NCBI GenBank assembly: GCA_021799935.1
Contig: JAJYZM010000057.1
Coordinates: forward strand, 1-6,705
Source: a bacterium
GTDB taxonomy: Bacteria > SZUA-79 > Acidulodesulfobacterales > Acidulodesulfobacteraceae
Direction: 5' to 3'
DNA length: 6,705 nt
Positions 1 to 6,397 of this stretch are shown one piece after another. The notes under the pieces are model-generated. The model was not told the DNA's origin and searched no databases. It saw nothing but the letters and a program-made list of their open reading frames with translations. Each line of letters starts with the position of its first letter. The stretch's first letter is position 1. The translations under genes were made by a program, and so were the position numbers.

Positions 1-435
1 AAAGCCGGCAGTTATCTCGACGTAAAAAAAGTTAAAAAATTAAAAGAAGAAGTTAAAGCCATAGCGGCGATTGTAGGAAAAGATATGGAAAATTATAAGG
101 AAATTATACAAAAAAGGACGCAGTTGGAAAACGAAATTATAGACCGGTCATCCTTAAAAAGTTTAATGGCGATAGGCATGCAAAGGCTGGAAGAATTACT
201 GGAACAGGAAGGCGAAAAACCGGAAGCAGGAACTAAACCGGAAACTGAAATCGACAGGGACGAAATTAGAGCAGAATTGGACTCTATGCGCAAAGAAATA
301 GGCAAACTTTCGGAAAGAGAACGTTTATTGGAAGCGGAGAGGAAAAAATTTCAAACGGTATTCGATATCGAATCGCTATTCGATATTTTATCGGAAAGTA
401 CGAAATCTTCCTCCGGCATATACGTAAAAAATTGA
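1..435 (+). CDS. Unrecognised charged, helix-rich protein, 3' end only (5' end outside window)
   Basis: I do not recognise this protein and assign no function. The reading frame is open from the first base to a TGA stop, giving 144 visible residues; the other two plus-strand frames are closed within the first 35 bases. The visible part is dominated by Lys/Glu-rich heptad-like stretches that look like coiled coil (about residues 7-70 and 84-120 of the fragment). A Pro/Glu/Thr-rich linker near residues 71-83 separates them, and a short Ser-rich tail ends in YVKN. No signal peptide, membrane segment or catalytic motif is visible. An alternative start is the ATG at position 85, preceded by AGGA at 75-78 with 6-nt spacing, which would give a complete 116-residue protein. 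I prefer a start outside the window because the 28 upstream codons have the same charged, helical composition. It converges on the sigma-54 activator gene. Confidence 0.6.
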   Translation, partial: KAGSYLDVKKVKKLKEEVKAIAAIVGKDMENYKEIIQKRTQLENEIIDRSSLKSLMAIGMQRLEELLEQEGEKPEAGTKPETEIDRDEIRAELDSMRKEIGKLSERERLLEAERKKFQTVFDIESLFDILSESTKSSSGIYVKN

Positions 436-457
436 TGCATAGAAAGAAGCCGGAAGA
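406..457. repeat. Imperfect inverted repeat at the convergent gene junction, possible weak terminator
   Basis: TCTTCCTCCGGC (406-417) can pair with GCCGGAAGA (449-457). This forms 9 base pairs with a 3-nt bulge and a long 31-nt loop. It overlaps the last codons of the left plus-strand gene and lies just before the end of the opposing gene. A T-rich run (467-476) follows on the plus strand but is about 9 nt away from the stem. The long loop and this gap make it a poor intrinsic terminator. It is listed because no better candidate exists in the 25-nt space between the two converging genes. Confidence 0.2.
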
Positions 458-460
458 ATA

Positions 461-1912
461 TTAATTTGTTTTTTTTAAATCTATTTTGTATTCGTTTATT
501 TTTTTTCGCAGAGTATTCCTGTTTATACCTAAAAGTTTGGAAACTTTCAACTGGTTAAAATTATATAGATTCAGGATTTCTTCTATAATGATTTTTTCGG
601 TCAATCCCATTATGGATTTATAAACGTCGTTAATTTCGGTATCTTTGACCTTTTCGGCGTAATTTTTTATCTTATGCCTTATAATGTCTTCAAACGGATT
701 GATTTCCGTTTTTTTATCTTTTAAGCTTCTATCAATGCTTAAATTATTCTCGTCGTTGCCCAATATTTCTATGAAGTCCTCGGAATTTAATATAGACGAA
801 GGAGACATAATCATGCATCTTCTTATGGCGTTTTCTAATTCCCTGATATTTCCGGGGAAATTATATGATTGAAGGAACGAAAGGGCATCGCCGCTTAACC
901 GTTTTTCCGGGATGTTAAGCTCTTTAGAAAACTTTTTTATAAAGAAGTCGGCTAAAATAGGTATATCCGATTTCCGTTCTCTTAAGGGCGGCAGCGTAAT
1001 TTCTATAACATTAAGGCGGTAGTATAGGTCTTCCCTGAATTTTGCGTTTTTAATCATCGACTTAAGATTTTTATTCGTAGCGGCAATAATCCTGACATCG
1101 ATTTTAACCGGTTTATTGGAGCCTACCGGTTCAACCTCTTTTTCCTGTATTACGCGCAGGAGTTTCGCCTGAAGATTTAAAGGCATATCCCCTATTTCGT
1201 CTAGAAAGATAGTTCCGCCGTTCGCGCTAATGAATTTCCCTTCTTTTTTTTCGTTCGCGCCGGTATAAGAACCTTTCTCGTGTCCGAATAGTTCCGATTC
1301 GAGCAGTTCCGAAGGAACGGACGGAGTATTGACTACAATAAACGGCTTATCGCTTCTTACGCTGTTTAAATGTATAGCTCTCGCTACGAGTTCTTTGCCG
1401 GTGCCGGATTCTCCCAGAATCAATACGGTGACGTTGTTATGCGACAATTTGCCTATGGTTTTGAAGACTTCCTGCATAGTTTTGGATTTGCCTACCAGCA
1501 GGGTATCGAGAAAATCTTCAGACTTTTCTATCTTTTTATTTGCCGAAGTATCGTTCTTTTTTATTTTTTCTATTATGCCCAGAATTTCTTCCAATTCAAA
1601 AGGTTTCGTTATATAATCGTACGCACCCTGCTTCATAGCGTCTATCGCGTTTACCATAGTATTCTGGGCGGTCATAATTATTACGTTAGGCTTGTCATCC
1701 AATTTTCTCGTATAAGCCAATACTTCCATTCCGTTAATTTTTGGAATCCTTATATCCAAAAATATCGCAAAATAATCATTGCGTTTTATATGAGACAACG
1801 CTTCCTCTCCGTCTGAAGCGGTATCGATAATAAATTCGTCTTCCAGGAGTTTTTTTAATACGTAAACCAAGCTTTGCTCGTCATCGACGATTAAGATTTT
1901 TTGTTTTTTCAT
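461..1912 (-). CDS. NtrC-class sigma-54-dependent response regulator (REC, AAA+, Fis-type HTH)
   Basis: A cytoplasmic two-component response regulator of 483 residues, normal for the NtrC class. The receiver domain (about 5-118) has acidic D10/D11, phospho-acceptor D53, T81 and K103. The sigma-54 AAA+ domain (about 138-385) has Walker A GESGTGKE (167-174), the sigma-54 contact loop GSYTGA (214-219), Walker B IFLDE (235-239), the FREDLYYRL arginine-finger region (R293/R299) and sensor II GNIRELEN (354-361). The C-terminal Fis-like helix-turn-helix (about 440-478) contains LLGINRNTLRKKI. When phosphorylated, such proteins remodel sigma-54 RNA polymerase using ATP. The contact loop differs from the usual GAFTGA at two positions. 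No histidine kinase lies beside it. It is the last gene of the minus-strand run, 14 nt after moeA. The 14 nt before its ATG contain no Shine-Dalgarno. It resembles NtrC itself in its C-terminal region, but the regulon cannot be read from this window. Confidence 0.96.
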   Translation of the reverse strand: MKKQKILIVDDEQSLVYVLKKLLEDEFIIDTASDGEEALSHIKRNDYFAIFLDIRIPKINGMEVLAYTRKLDDKPNVIIMTAQNTMVNAIDAMKQGAYDYITKPFELEEILGIIEKIKKNDTSANKKIEKSEDFLDTLLVGKSKTMQEVFKTIGKLSHNNVTVLILGESGTGKELVARAIHLNSVRSDKPFIVVNTPSVPSELLESELFGHEKGSYTGANEKKEGKFISANGGTIFLDEIGDMPLNLQAKLLRVIQEKEVEPVGSNKPVKIDVRIIAATNKNLKSMIKNAKFREDLYYRLNVIEITLPPLRERKSDIPILADFFIKKFSKELNIPEKRLSGDALSFLQSYNFPGNIRELENAIRRCMIMSPSSILNSEDFIEILGNDENNLSIDRSLKDKKTEINPFEDIIRHKIKNYAEKVKDTEINDVYKSIMGLTEKIIIEEILNLYNFNQLKVSKLLGINRNTLRKKINEYKIDLKKTN

Positions 1913-1926
1913 ATAAGGAATATTTA

Positions 1927-3132
1927 TTATATCAGGTAGGTATCGAGTAAATCTTCCTTGACCACCTTAGAAACATTTTCCGGAACCGATATTATGGAAT
2001 TCATATAGCCGAGAGAACTGACCATCGCAGGTCCGGATTTTTTATAGATTTCCGAATATACGGCGCCGTCTTTATAAAAAGTACGCGCGGGTATAAACTC
2101 TCTTCTTTTATTGCTCTTAATATACTCGAATGCGGATTTAGATTTAATTACCTGCATGCGGCTGTTTATTTTAATATGGCGGTTAATAAAAGGCTTAACG
2201 AATACCGCTAAGCAGGTATAAAAGGCGAGCGGATTTCCGGGGAGCATAAAAACCGGTATTTTTTTATTAATCAACCCGAATGAGAACGGTTTTGCCGGTT
2301 TTATGGCGACCTGCCTGAATTTAATTTTGAATCCGACGGATTCGAGTGCTTTTTCGGTAAAATCTTTGTCGCCGAAAGAAGCGCCGGCGGAAGTTATTAT
2401 TATTTTGCTATTTTTTGCCGCATACGATAAAGTTTCTTTTATTTCTTTTAAATCGTCTTTGCATACGGCGTTATTTAAAACGGCGCATCCGTTTTGCAGT
2501 AAAAAGTTTTCCGCCAGTATTCCGTTAGAATTAAAGATTTTGCCGTATTTAGGCTTACGGTTAAAATCGATTATTTCGTTGCCGGTAGAAATAATCGATA
2601 CGGATATTTTTTCATATGCCCTTATTTTTTTAATATTGCACGATGCTAGCAAGGATATGTTTTCAGGGGTCAATCGGGTGTTTTTATTTAAGATTATGTC
2701 TCCGTTTTTAATATCCTCGCCTTTTTTTCTGACATTTTTATTAGGTTTTACCGGTGCCTTTATAATCAGACGGCCGTCCTCTACTACGGCATCTTCGACG
2801 GGAATCACGGCGTCAAGCGTTTCGGGAAGGTAGCCTCCCGTCATTATGCGCACGGCTGAATCGTGTCTTACCGGGGTTTTTAATCCGTTTCCGGCATATA
2901 TAACTTTTTTATCTATTTCTAATTTTAAGCCGGCGGTATTTATTTTTGAAACGAAGTTTGAATTTACGGCATATCCGTCCATTGCCGAGTTGTTTTCAGC
3001 CGGATAATCTACCTTGGATACGACATCGGAATAAGAAACTCTGTCTATCGAATCCAGCAGGGGTATGTTTTCCGGACTTAAATATATAGCGGCGGAATTG
3101 ATTAAATTATACGCTTCATCGAACGGTATCAT
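1927..3132 (-). CDS. moeA: Molybdopterin molybdenumtransferase MoeA
   Basis: A cytoplasmic enzyme of molybdenum cofactor synthesis that inserts molybdate into adenylylated molybdopterin, releasing AMP. Its 401 residues match the family's usual length of about 400. Signature elements appear in order: AMDGYAV (50-56), VRIMTGGYLP (94-103), GEDIKNGD (138-145), SIISTGNEI (179-187), the MoCF motif TSAGASFGDKDF (247-258), KPAKPFSFG (278-286) and LPGNPLAFY (297-305). A C-terminal domain (about 325-401) follows. The usual TSGGVSVGD motif reads TSAGASFGD here, a mild divergence that keeps the acidic residue D255. The start is fixed by context: the ATG lies 2 nt after the transglycosylase stop codon. 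No good Shine-Dalgarno is visible, so translation may depend on coupling to the upstream gene. No other molybdenum cofactor gene is in the window. CinA and gephyrin-like proteins share the central fold, but the full three-part architecture fits MoeA. Confidence 0.95.
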   Translation of the reverse strand: MIPFDEAYNLINSAAIYLSPENIPLLDSIDRVSYSDVVSKVDYPAENNSAMDGYAVNSNFVSKINTAGLKLEIDKKVIYAGNGLKTPVRHDSAVRIMTGGYLPETLDAVIPVEDAVVEDGRLIIKAPVKPNKNVRKKGEDIKNGDIILNKNTRLTPENISLLASCNIKKIRAYEKISVSIISTGNEIIDFNRKPKYGKIFNSNGILAENFLLQNGCAVLNNAVCKDDLKEIKETLSYAAKNSKIIITSAGASFGDKDFTEKALESVGFKIKFRQVAIKPAKPFSFGLINKKIPVFMLPGNPLAFYTCLAVFVKPFINRHIKINSRMQVIKSKSAFEYIKSNKRREFIPARTFYKDGAVYSEIYKKSGPAMVSSLGYMNSIISVPENVSKVVKEDLLDTYLI

Positions 3133-3134
3133 TT

Positions 3135-4949
3135 TTATCTGGCTATTTTAAGGACTTCGCCGGGGTAAATAGAATTAGGATTTTTTATATTATTCGCGGC
3201 CATGATGTTTTTAACGTTTTCATGAAATTTTGACGAAATAGCATAAAGAGAATCTCCGAATTTTACCCTGTAATGCAATAATCCGGCTTCCGTATTTTTA
3301 CGGCCTCCGTTGCCGATATACGAGTATCTAATATTCGGTTTGCCGCCGCCTTTTAAAAATATTTTTTCGCCTGAATGGATATCGTTTCCTCTGATATGAT
3401 TTATGTTTTTAATAAAATTCAACGACAGATGAAATTTTTGGGATATGCTCCATAAAGTCATGCCGGGCTTTACTATAATGTAAGTTAAGCCTGCATTGCT
3501 ATAATTTTTACTGGCATAAGATCTGCCGGAGCCTCTTGCCCCGGGAATATTAATTCTTTCGCCTACTTTAAGCATGGAATAATTGTTAAGGCCGTTGTAT
3601 CTTTCGATTGTTCCAAGCGGCACCCCGTATTTAGAAGCTATTCCCATAAGCGTATCGCCGGGTTCTACGGTGTAAACGGTATTATTCTTAGGCCTGGAAT
3701 AAGCGGTATAAACGATACGAGGTTGTTCAGGCACGTATCGTTTAACGTGTTGAAAATTTTTTTTAAACCTGCCGTAATCTTTTGCCGGTATATTCAGCAT
3801 GAATCCCGGGTCGTCGGGAGGAGTCGCGTTTCTTAACAGTTCGGGATTCATCTTATGAAGCCTGTATTCCGAAATGCCTATGCATTTCGCTAAATCATAC
3901 AGGCTTGCCGAATAAGGAACGTTTACCTGTTTAAACTTAATCGGTTTTTTATAATCTATATTATGGAATCCGAAATTTTGAGGATCCTTTGCAATTATTG
4001 CCGCCGCAATGATCTTCGGAACGTATCTTCGTGTCTGTCCGGGTAAAAGATACGGCCTGTTTTGGGAGATCGTCCAGAAATTCCCTCCCGGATATAACGA
4101 CAAAGCTCTTTCTATGGTTAATTCTCCGGAATTATAAGCGGCTGCGGCAAGATACCAGGAGCCGAATTTATTAAAAAGGTCTTTTAAATATTCGCCGGCC
4201 GCATATGTCGATTCCACGGGATTTCTTCTCTCGTCGACCCACCAGTTTATAGTCAAGCCGAATATCCTTCCGGTTGACGGTATAAACTGCCACATGCCGC
4301 TGGCTCCGGCATAAGAATATGCCGTAGGAGAAAAACCGCTTTCAATCATTGCGAGATAAGCCAGATCATTAGGCAGTCCTAATTTTTTGAAAACTTTTTT
4401 GATCATAGGAATATATCTTTCCGACCTTGAAAGCGCATATTTAAAAAACTTTCTCCCCGAAGTTTGATAAAAATGTATATAATGTATTATTTCTTTGTTT
4501 ATTATCATCGGGAATATGTGGGACAAATTTTTTTGATATTGATAATTATTAAAATCCCCTTTTTTTGCTAAAAGACCCGAATCTGTGAGATTGGAAGAAT
4601 TTGCGGCAATTTTACCGGAGCCGGCTTTCATACTTTCATTTTTGTAATTTGCAGGGCCGGTTTGGACGTTTCCTGCCGCTGCAACTGTATTTTGATAACC
4701 GGATGATTGTTTTTTATTGATTTTATTAATATCTATAGTATTATTGCCGGACGCTATTGGGGAAGACGATATTACCGTTACTTGAGCGGAACCGTCGTTG
4801 TCAGGTTTTTTATTTTTATTGTAAGTGGTTTTGAATTTTATTTTTACGAAATTAGTATTGCCGTTAAGATTTGAACCATAGCAATCGGAAATTAAAAAGA
4901 CGGTAAATATTGCGGTAAAAAAAATATAAAGCAGATTAATTTTTCTCAT
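3135..4949 (-). CDS. mltD: Membrane-bound/periplasmic lytic transglycosylase, MltD-like, with SLT domain and three LysM repeats
   Basis: Predicted to cleave the glycan strands of peptidoglycan non-hydrolytically, leaving 1,6-anhydromuramoyl ends. Residues 1-25 form a signal peptide: basic MRK, hydrophobic 6-21, likely cleavage after CYG. The residues before C23 (I-S-D) do not make a good lipobox, so a secreted protein is more likely than a lipoprotein. A low-complexity Asn/Ser/Gly/Lys linker spans about 26-140. The MltD N-terminal motif FYQTSGRKFFKYALSRS (160-176) precedes the SLT domain (about 183-325), which has catalytic E203 in IESGFSP, GASGMWQF (215-222), STGRIFGL (225-232) and AAAYNSGE (269-276). 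Three LysM modules that bind peptidoglycan follow at about 424-469, 488-533 and 558-603. A degenerate LysM-like segment is possible at 340-390. It is first in the minus-strand run. An in-frame stop one codon before the ATG fixes the start. No Shine-Dalgarno is present. Confidence 0.94.
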   Translation of the reverse strand: MRKINLLYIFFTAIFTVFLISDCYGSNLNGNTNFVKIKFKTTYNKNKKPDNDGSAQVTVISSSPIASGNNTIDINKINKKQSSGYQNTVAAAGNVQTGPANYKNESMKAGSGKIAANSSNLTDSGLLAKKGDFNNYQYQKNLSHIFPMIINKEIIHYIHFYQTSGRKFFKYALSRSERYIPMIKKVFKKLGLPNDLAYLAMIESGFSPTAYSYAGASGMWQFIPSTGRIFGLTINWWVDERRNPVESTYAAGEYLKDLFNKFGSWYLAAAAYNSGELTIERALSLYPGGNFWTISQNRPYLLPGQTRRYVPKIIAAAIIAKDPQNFGFHNIDYKKPIKFKQVNVPYSASLYDLAKCIGISEYRLHKMNPELLRNATPPDDPGFMLNIPAKDYGRFKKNFQHVKRYVPEQPRIVYTAYSRPKNNTVYTVEPGDTLMGIASKYGVPLGTIERYNGLNNYSMLKVGERINIPGARGSGRSYASKNYSNAGLTYIIVKPGMTLWSISQKFHLSLNFIKNINHIRGNDIHSGEKIFLKGGGKPNIRYSYIGNGGRKNTEAGLLHYRVKFGDSLYAISSKFHENVKNIMAANNIKNPNSIYPGEVLKIAR

Positions 4950-4957
4950 TATTTATT

Positions 4958-4963
4958 AGTATA
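4958..4963 (-). promoter_or_regulatory. Candidate -10 element for the transglycosylase-moeA-regulator run
   Basis: Read on the minus strand this is TATACT, five of six matches to TATAAT. It ends 8 nt before the transglycosylase ATG. Transcription would then begin at or next to the start codon, giving a leaderless mRNA, which fits the absence of a Shine-Dalgarno. The best -35 at the right distance is only TTTAAC (4985-4980, 16-nt spacer, three of six matches). In DNA this AT-rich a chance match is easily possible. Confidence 0.35.
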
Positions 4964-4972
4964 TAATTTGTC

Positions 4973-5026
4973 CATTAATGTTAAATACTTAAGCAATTCC
5001 GGCATTTAAAATATTAAACATTAATG
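4973..5026. repeat. Inverted repeat built on the palindrome CATTAATG
   Basis: CATTAATGTTAAAT at 4973-4986 is inverted at 5013-5026, with 13 of 14 positions matching across a 26-nt gap. Each arm contains the perfect 8-bp palindrome CATTAATG, centred 46 bp apart. The left copy lies between the candidate -10 and -35 of the minus-strand promoter, a position where a bound protein would block polymerase. It could be a pair of operator sites, but AT-rich composition makes chance repeats more likely than usual. Confidence 0.4.
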
Positions 5027-5038
5027 ATTATAATGCCG
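5000..5038. repeat. Short inverted repeat CGGCATT / AATGCCG in the divergent control region
   Basis: CGGCATT (5000-5006) and AATGCCG (5032-5038) are perfect 7-bp inverted arms with a 25-nt gap. Their GC-containing ends stand out in otherwise very AT-rich DNA. The arms interleave with the CATTAATG repeat. The pattern suits a dimeric regulator site better than a terminator, because the loop is long and no T-run follows. Confidence 0.3.
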
Positions 5039-5076
5039 ATTAGCGTAAATGTCAAATTTATCAAAGAAATTTTAAA

Positions 5077-5121
5077 AAATTTGTATAAATTCTTGACAAT
5101 TTTTCTTAAATTTGTTTAAGT
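5077..5121 (+). repeat. Direct repeat AAATTTGTxTAAxT spaced 31 bp
   Basis: AAATTTGTATAAAT at 5077-5090 recurs as AAATTTGTTTAAGT at 5108-5121, matching at 12 of 14 positions. The spacing is 31 bp, close to three turns of DNA. The copies straddle the TTGACA of the candidate aminotransferase promoter, and the second overlaps its likely -10. This placement would suit a repressor that binds one face of the helix. The bases are all common in this region, so the repeat could be chance. Confidence 0.35.
5093..5120 (+). promoter_or_regulatory. Candidate sigma-70-type promoter for the aminotransferase-serA pair
   Basis: A perfect TTGACA -35 lies at 5093-5098, with TTTAAG (four of six matches) at 5115-5120 after a 16-nt spacer. 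Transcription would start near 5127, leaving a leader of about 70 nt. A second possible -10, TATAAC (five of six), lies at 5137-5142 with a weak TTGTTT (5112-5117) 19 nt upstream. No -24/-12 sigma-54 pattern was seen in this region. Confidence 0.45.
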
Positions 5122-5184
5122 ATTAAATGGTTTAGATATAACTTAACAAGTTTATTTTGTAAATTTATATAATTTAATAATTAT

Positions 5185-5191
5185 AAAGGGG
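5185..5191 (+). promoter_or_regulatory. Ribosome binding site of the aminotransferase gene
   Basis: AAAGGGG ends 6 nt before the ATG at 5198. It supports that start and contrasts with the minus-strand genes, which have no comparable site. Confidence 0.75.
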
Positions 5192-5197
5192 TTAAAA

Positions 5198-6340
5198 ATG
5201 CAGAAAAAGTATTTATTGGCGCCCGGACCGACTCCCGTGCCGGAACGCGCTTTAGCCGATATGGCGCTTCCTATAGTTCATCACCGCGCTCCGGAATATT
5301 CGGTTATACTTCAGGAAGTAAGGGATAATTTGAAATATCTTTTTCAGACCAAGCAGGAGGTTTTAATATTCACTTCAAGCGGTACCGGAGCAATGGAAGG
5401 CTGCGTGTCCAATCTTCTTTCGGCTGGAGACCATGCGCTTGCCGTCAGAGGGGGAAAATTCGGAGAAAGATGGTTCGATATTTGCAAAGCATATTCGGTT
5501 AACGTAAAAGCTATAGACGTGGAGTGGGGACATACCGTTTCTCCAAAGTCAATCGAAGATGCGTTAAACGAAGACCCTGAAATAAAAGCTGTTTACATAC
5601 AGGCGTCCGAAACGTCTACTGGCGTTTATCACCCCGTAAAAGAAATTGCCGATATAATTAAAAAAAGGCCGAATACTATACTTGTAGTCGATGCCATTAC
5701 GGCTCTCGGCGTAACAAACGTTCCTCAGGACGAATGGGGCATAGACGTGGTGGTAACCGGTTCGCAAAAGGCGCTTATGCTTCCTCCGGGACTTGCGTTT
5801 GCTTCTTTGAGCGAAAAGGCCTGGGGTTTCGTAGAGAAATCTACGCTTCCGAAATATTATTTTAATTTTAAAAAAGAAAAAAAATCTCTCGAAAAAAATC
5901 AGAATGCCTATACTCCTAACGTCCAGCTTATAGTCGGCCTAAGAGAGGTCTTAAGGGAAATCAAGGAAGAAGGGCTTGAAAAAGTTTTTAAAAGACATGC
6001 AAATCTTGCTAATGCGGTAAGAACCGCAGTGCAGGCGATGGGATTAAAACTTTATACCGTAGACGAACCGTCAAATGCCCTTACGGCGGTTTGGGCGCCG
6101 GAAGGCATAGATGCCGGCAAAATAACAAAACTTATAAGAGAAAAATACGGAATTACAATAGCAGGCGGCCAGGATGCCGCTAAAGGCAAGATATTCAGAA
6201 TAGCCCATCTGGGTTACGCAGGATGTTTCGACGTCATAACCGCTATTTCTGCATTAGAGGCGGTATTAAAAGAACTCGGTTATAAATTTGAAACCGGCAG
6301 CGGACTCAAAGCCGCCCAGAAAGCTCTTTTCGGCGAATAA
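5198..6340 (+). CDS. Class V PLP-dependent aminotransferase (alanine-glyoxylate / serine-pyruvate type, COG0075-like)
   Basis: A cytoplasmic pyridoxal-phosphate transaminase of 380 residues, typical for the family. The N-terminus LLAPGPTPVPERAL (6-19) is the family signature. The cofactor site includes SSGTGAMEG (60-68), D165 in VVDAITALG and the Schiff-base lysine K191 in GSQKALMLPPG. R334 in FRIAHLGY fits the arginine that binds the substrate carboxylate. The NAYTPNVQL loop (236-244) is also typical. The reaction transfers an amino group to a 2-oxo acid. Because serA follows directly, the likely role is the transamination step of serine synthesis, normally done by SerC; such pairing occurs elsewhere, for example in Thermotoga, as I recall. 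That is inference: alanine-glyoxylate or serine-pyruvate aminotransferase activity cannot be excluded from sequence. The start has a good ribosome binding site. No terminator is visible in the 57 nt before serA, so co-transcription is likely. Confidence 0.93.
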   Translation: MQKKYLLAPGPTPVPERALADMALPIVHHRAPEYSVILQEVRDNLKYLFQTKQEVLIFTSSGTGAMEGCVSNLLSAGDHALAVRGGKFGERWFDICKAYSVNVKAIDVEWGHTVSPKSIEDALNEDPEIKAVYIQASETSTGVYHPVKEIADIIKKRPNTILVVDAITALGVTNVPQDEWGIDVVVTGSQKALMLPPGLAFASLSEKAWGFVEKSTLPKYYFNFKKEKKSLEKNQNAYTPNVQLIVGLREVLREIKEEGLEKVFKRHANLANAVRTAVQAMGLKLYTVDEPSNALTAVWAPEGIDAGKITKLIREKYGITIAGGQDAAKGKIFRIAHLGYAGCFDVITAISALEAVLKELGYKFETGSGLKAAQKALFGE

Positions 6341-6385
6341 ATTTTGCGGATTAACCATTTACCATTAATTAATTACGTATAATAC

Positions 6386-6390
6386 GGGAG
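6386..6390 (+). promoter_or_regulatory. Ribosome binding site of serA
   Basis: GGGAG lies 7 nt before the ATG at 6398 and fixes that start. Confidence 0.75.
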
Positions 6391-6397
6391 ATAAGCG

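Noticed and set aside
93..305. A 70-codon open frame on the minus strand within the left-hand gene
   Set aside because: It is Ser/Ile-rich and mirrors the Glu/Lys-rich frame on the other strand.
464..476. T-rich run at the end of the left gene, as an intrinsic terminator tail
   Set aside because: No compact GC-rich hairpin sits directly before it. The T-run encodes the C-terminal lysines of the opposing gene.
1370..1816. A 148-codon open frame on the plus strand, antisense to the sigma-54 activator
   Set aside because: It is rich in Phe, Tyr and Arg as expected from the complement of an AT-rich gene, and the opposite strand is unmistakably the REC/AAA+ gene.
2303..2833. A 176-codon open frame on the plus strand, antisense to moeA
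   Set aside because: It lies wholly inside moeA, which has every family motif. The product is an arbitrary hydrophobic/Ser-rich string typical of a reverse-complement frame.
4880..4895. Lipobox at the transglycosylase signal peptide (Cys at residue 23)
   Set aside because: The residues before the Cys are Leu-Ile-Ser-Asp, and Asp at -1 does not fit the lipobox pattern. A standard signal peptidase I site after residue 25 fits better.
4950..5197. Riboswitch or sigma-54 -24/-12 promoter in the divergent region
   Set aside because: I found no TGGC...TGC pair at the correct spacing and no conserved riboswitch core. The leader is too AT-rich to form a convincing structured element.
6378..6383. Perfect TATAAT in the aminotransferase-serA gap
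   Set aside because: No acceptable -35 lies 16-18 nt upstream (the hexamers are like CCATTT). A transcript from it would start at or just after the serA ribosome binding site. It is probably chance in AT-rich DNA.
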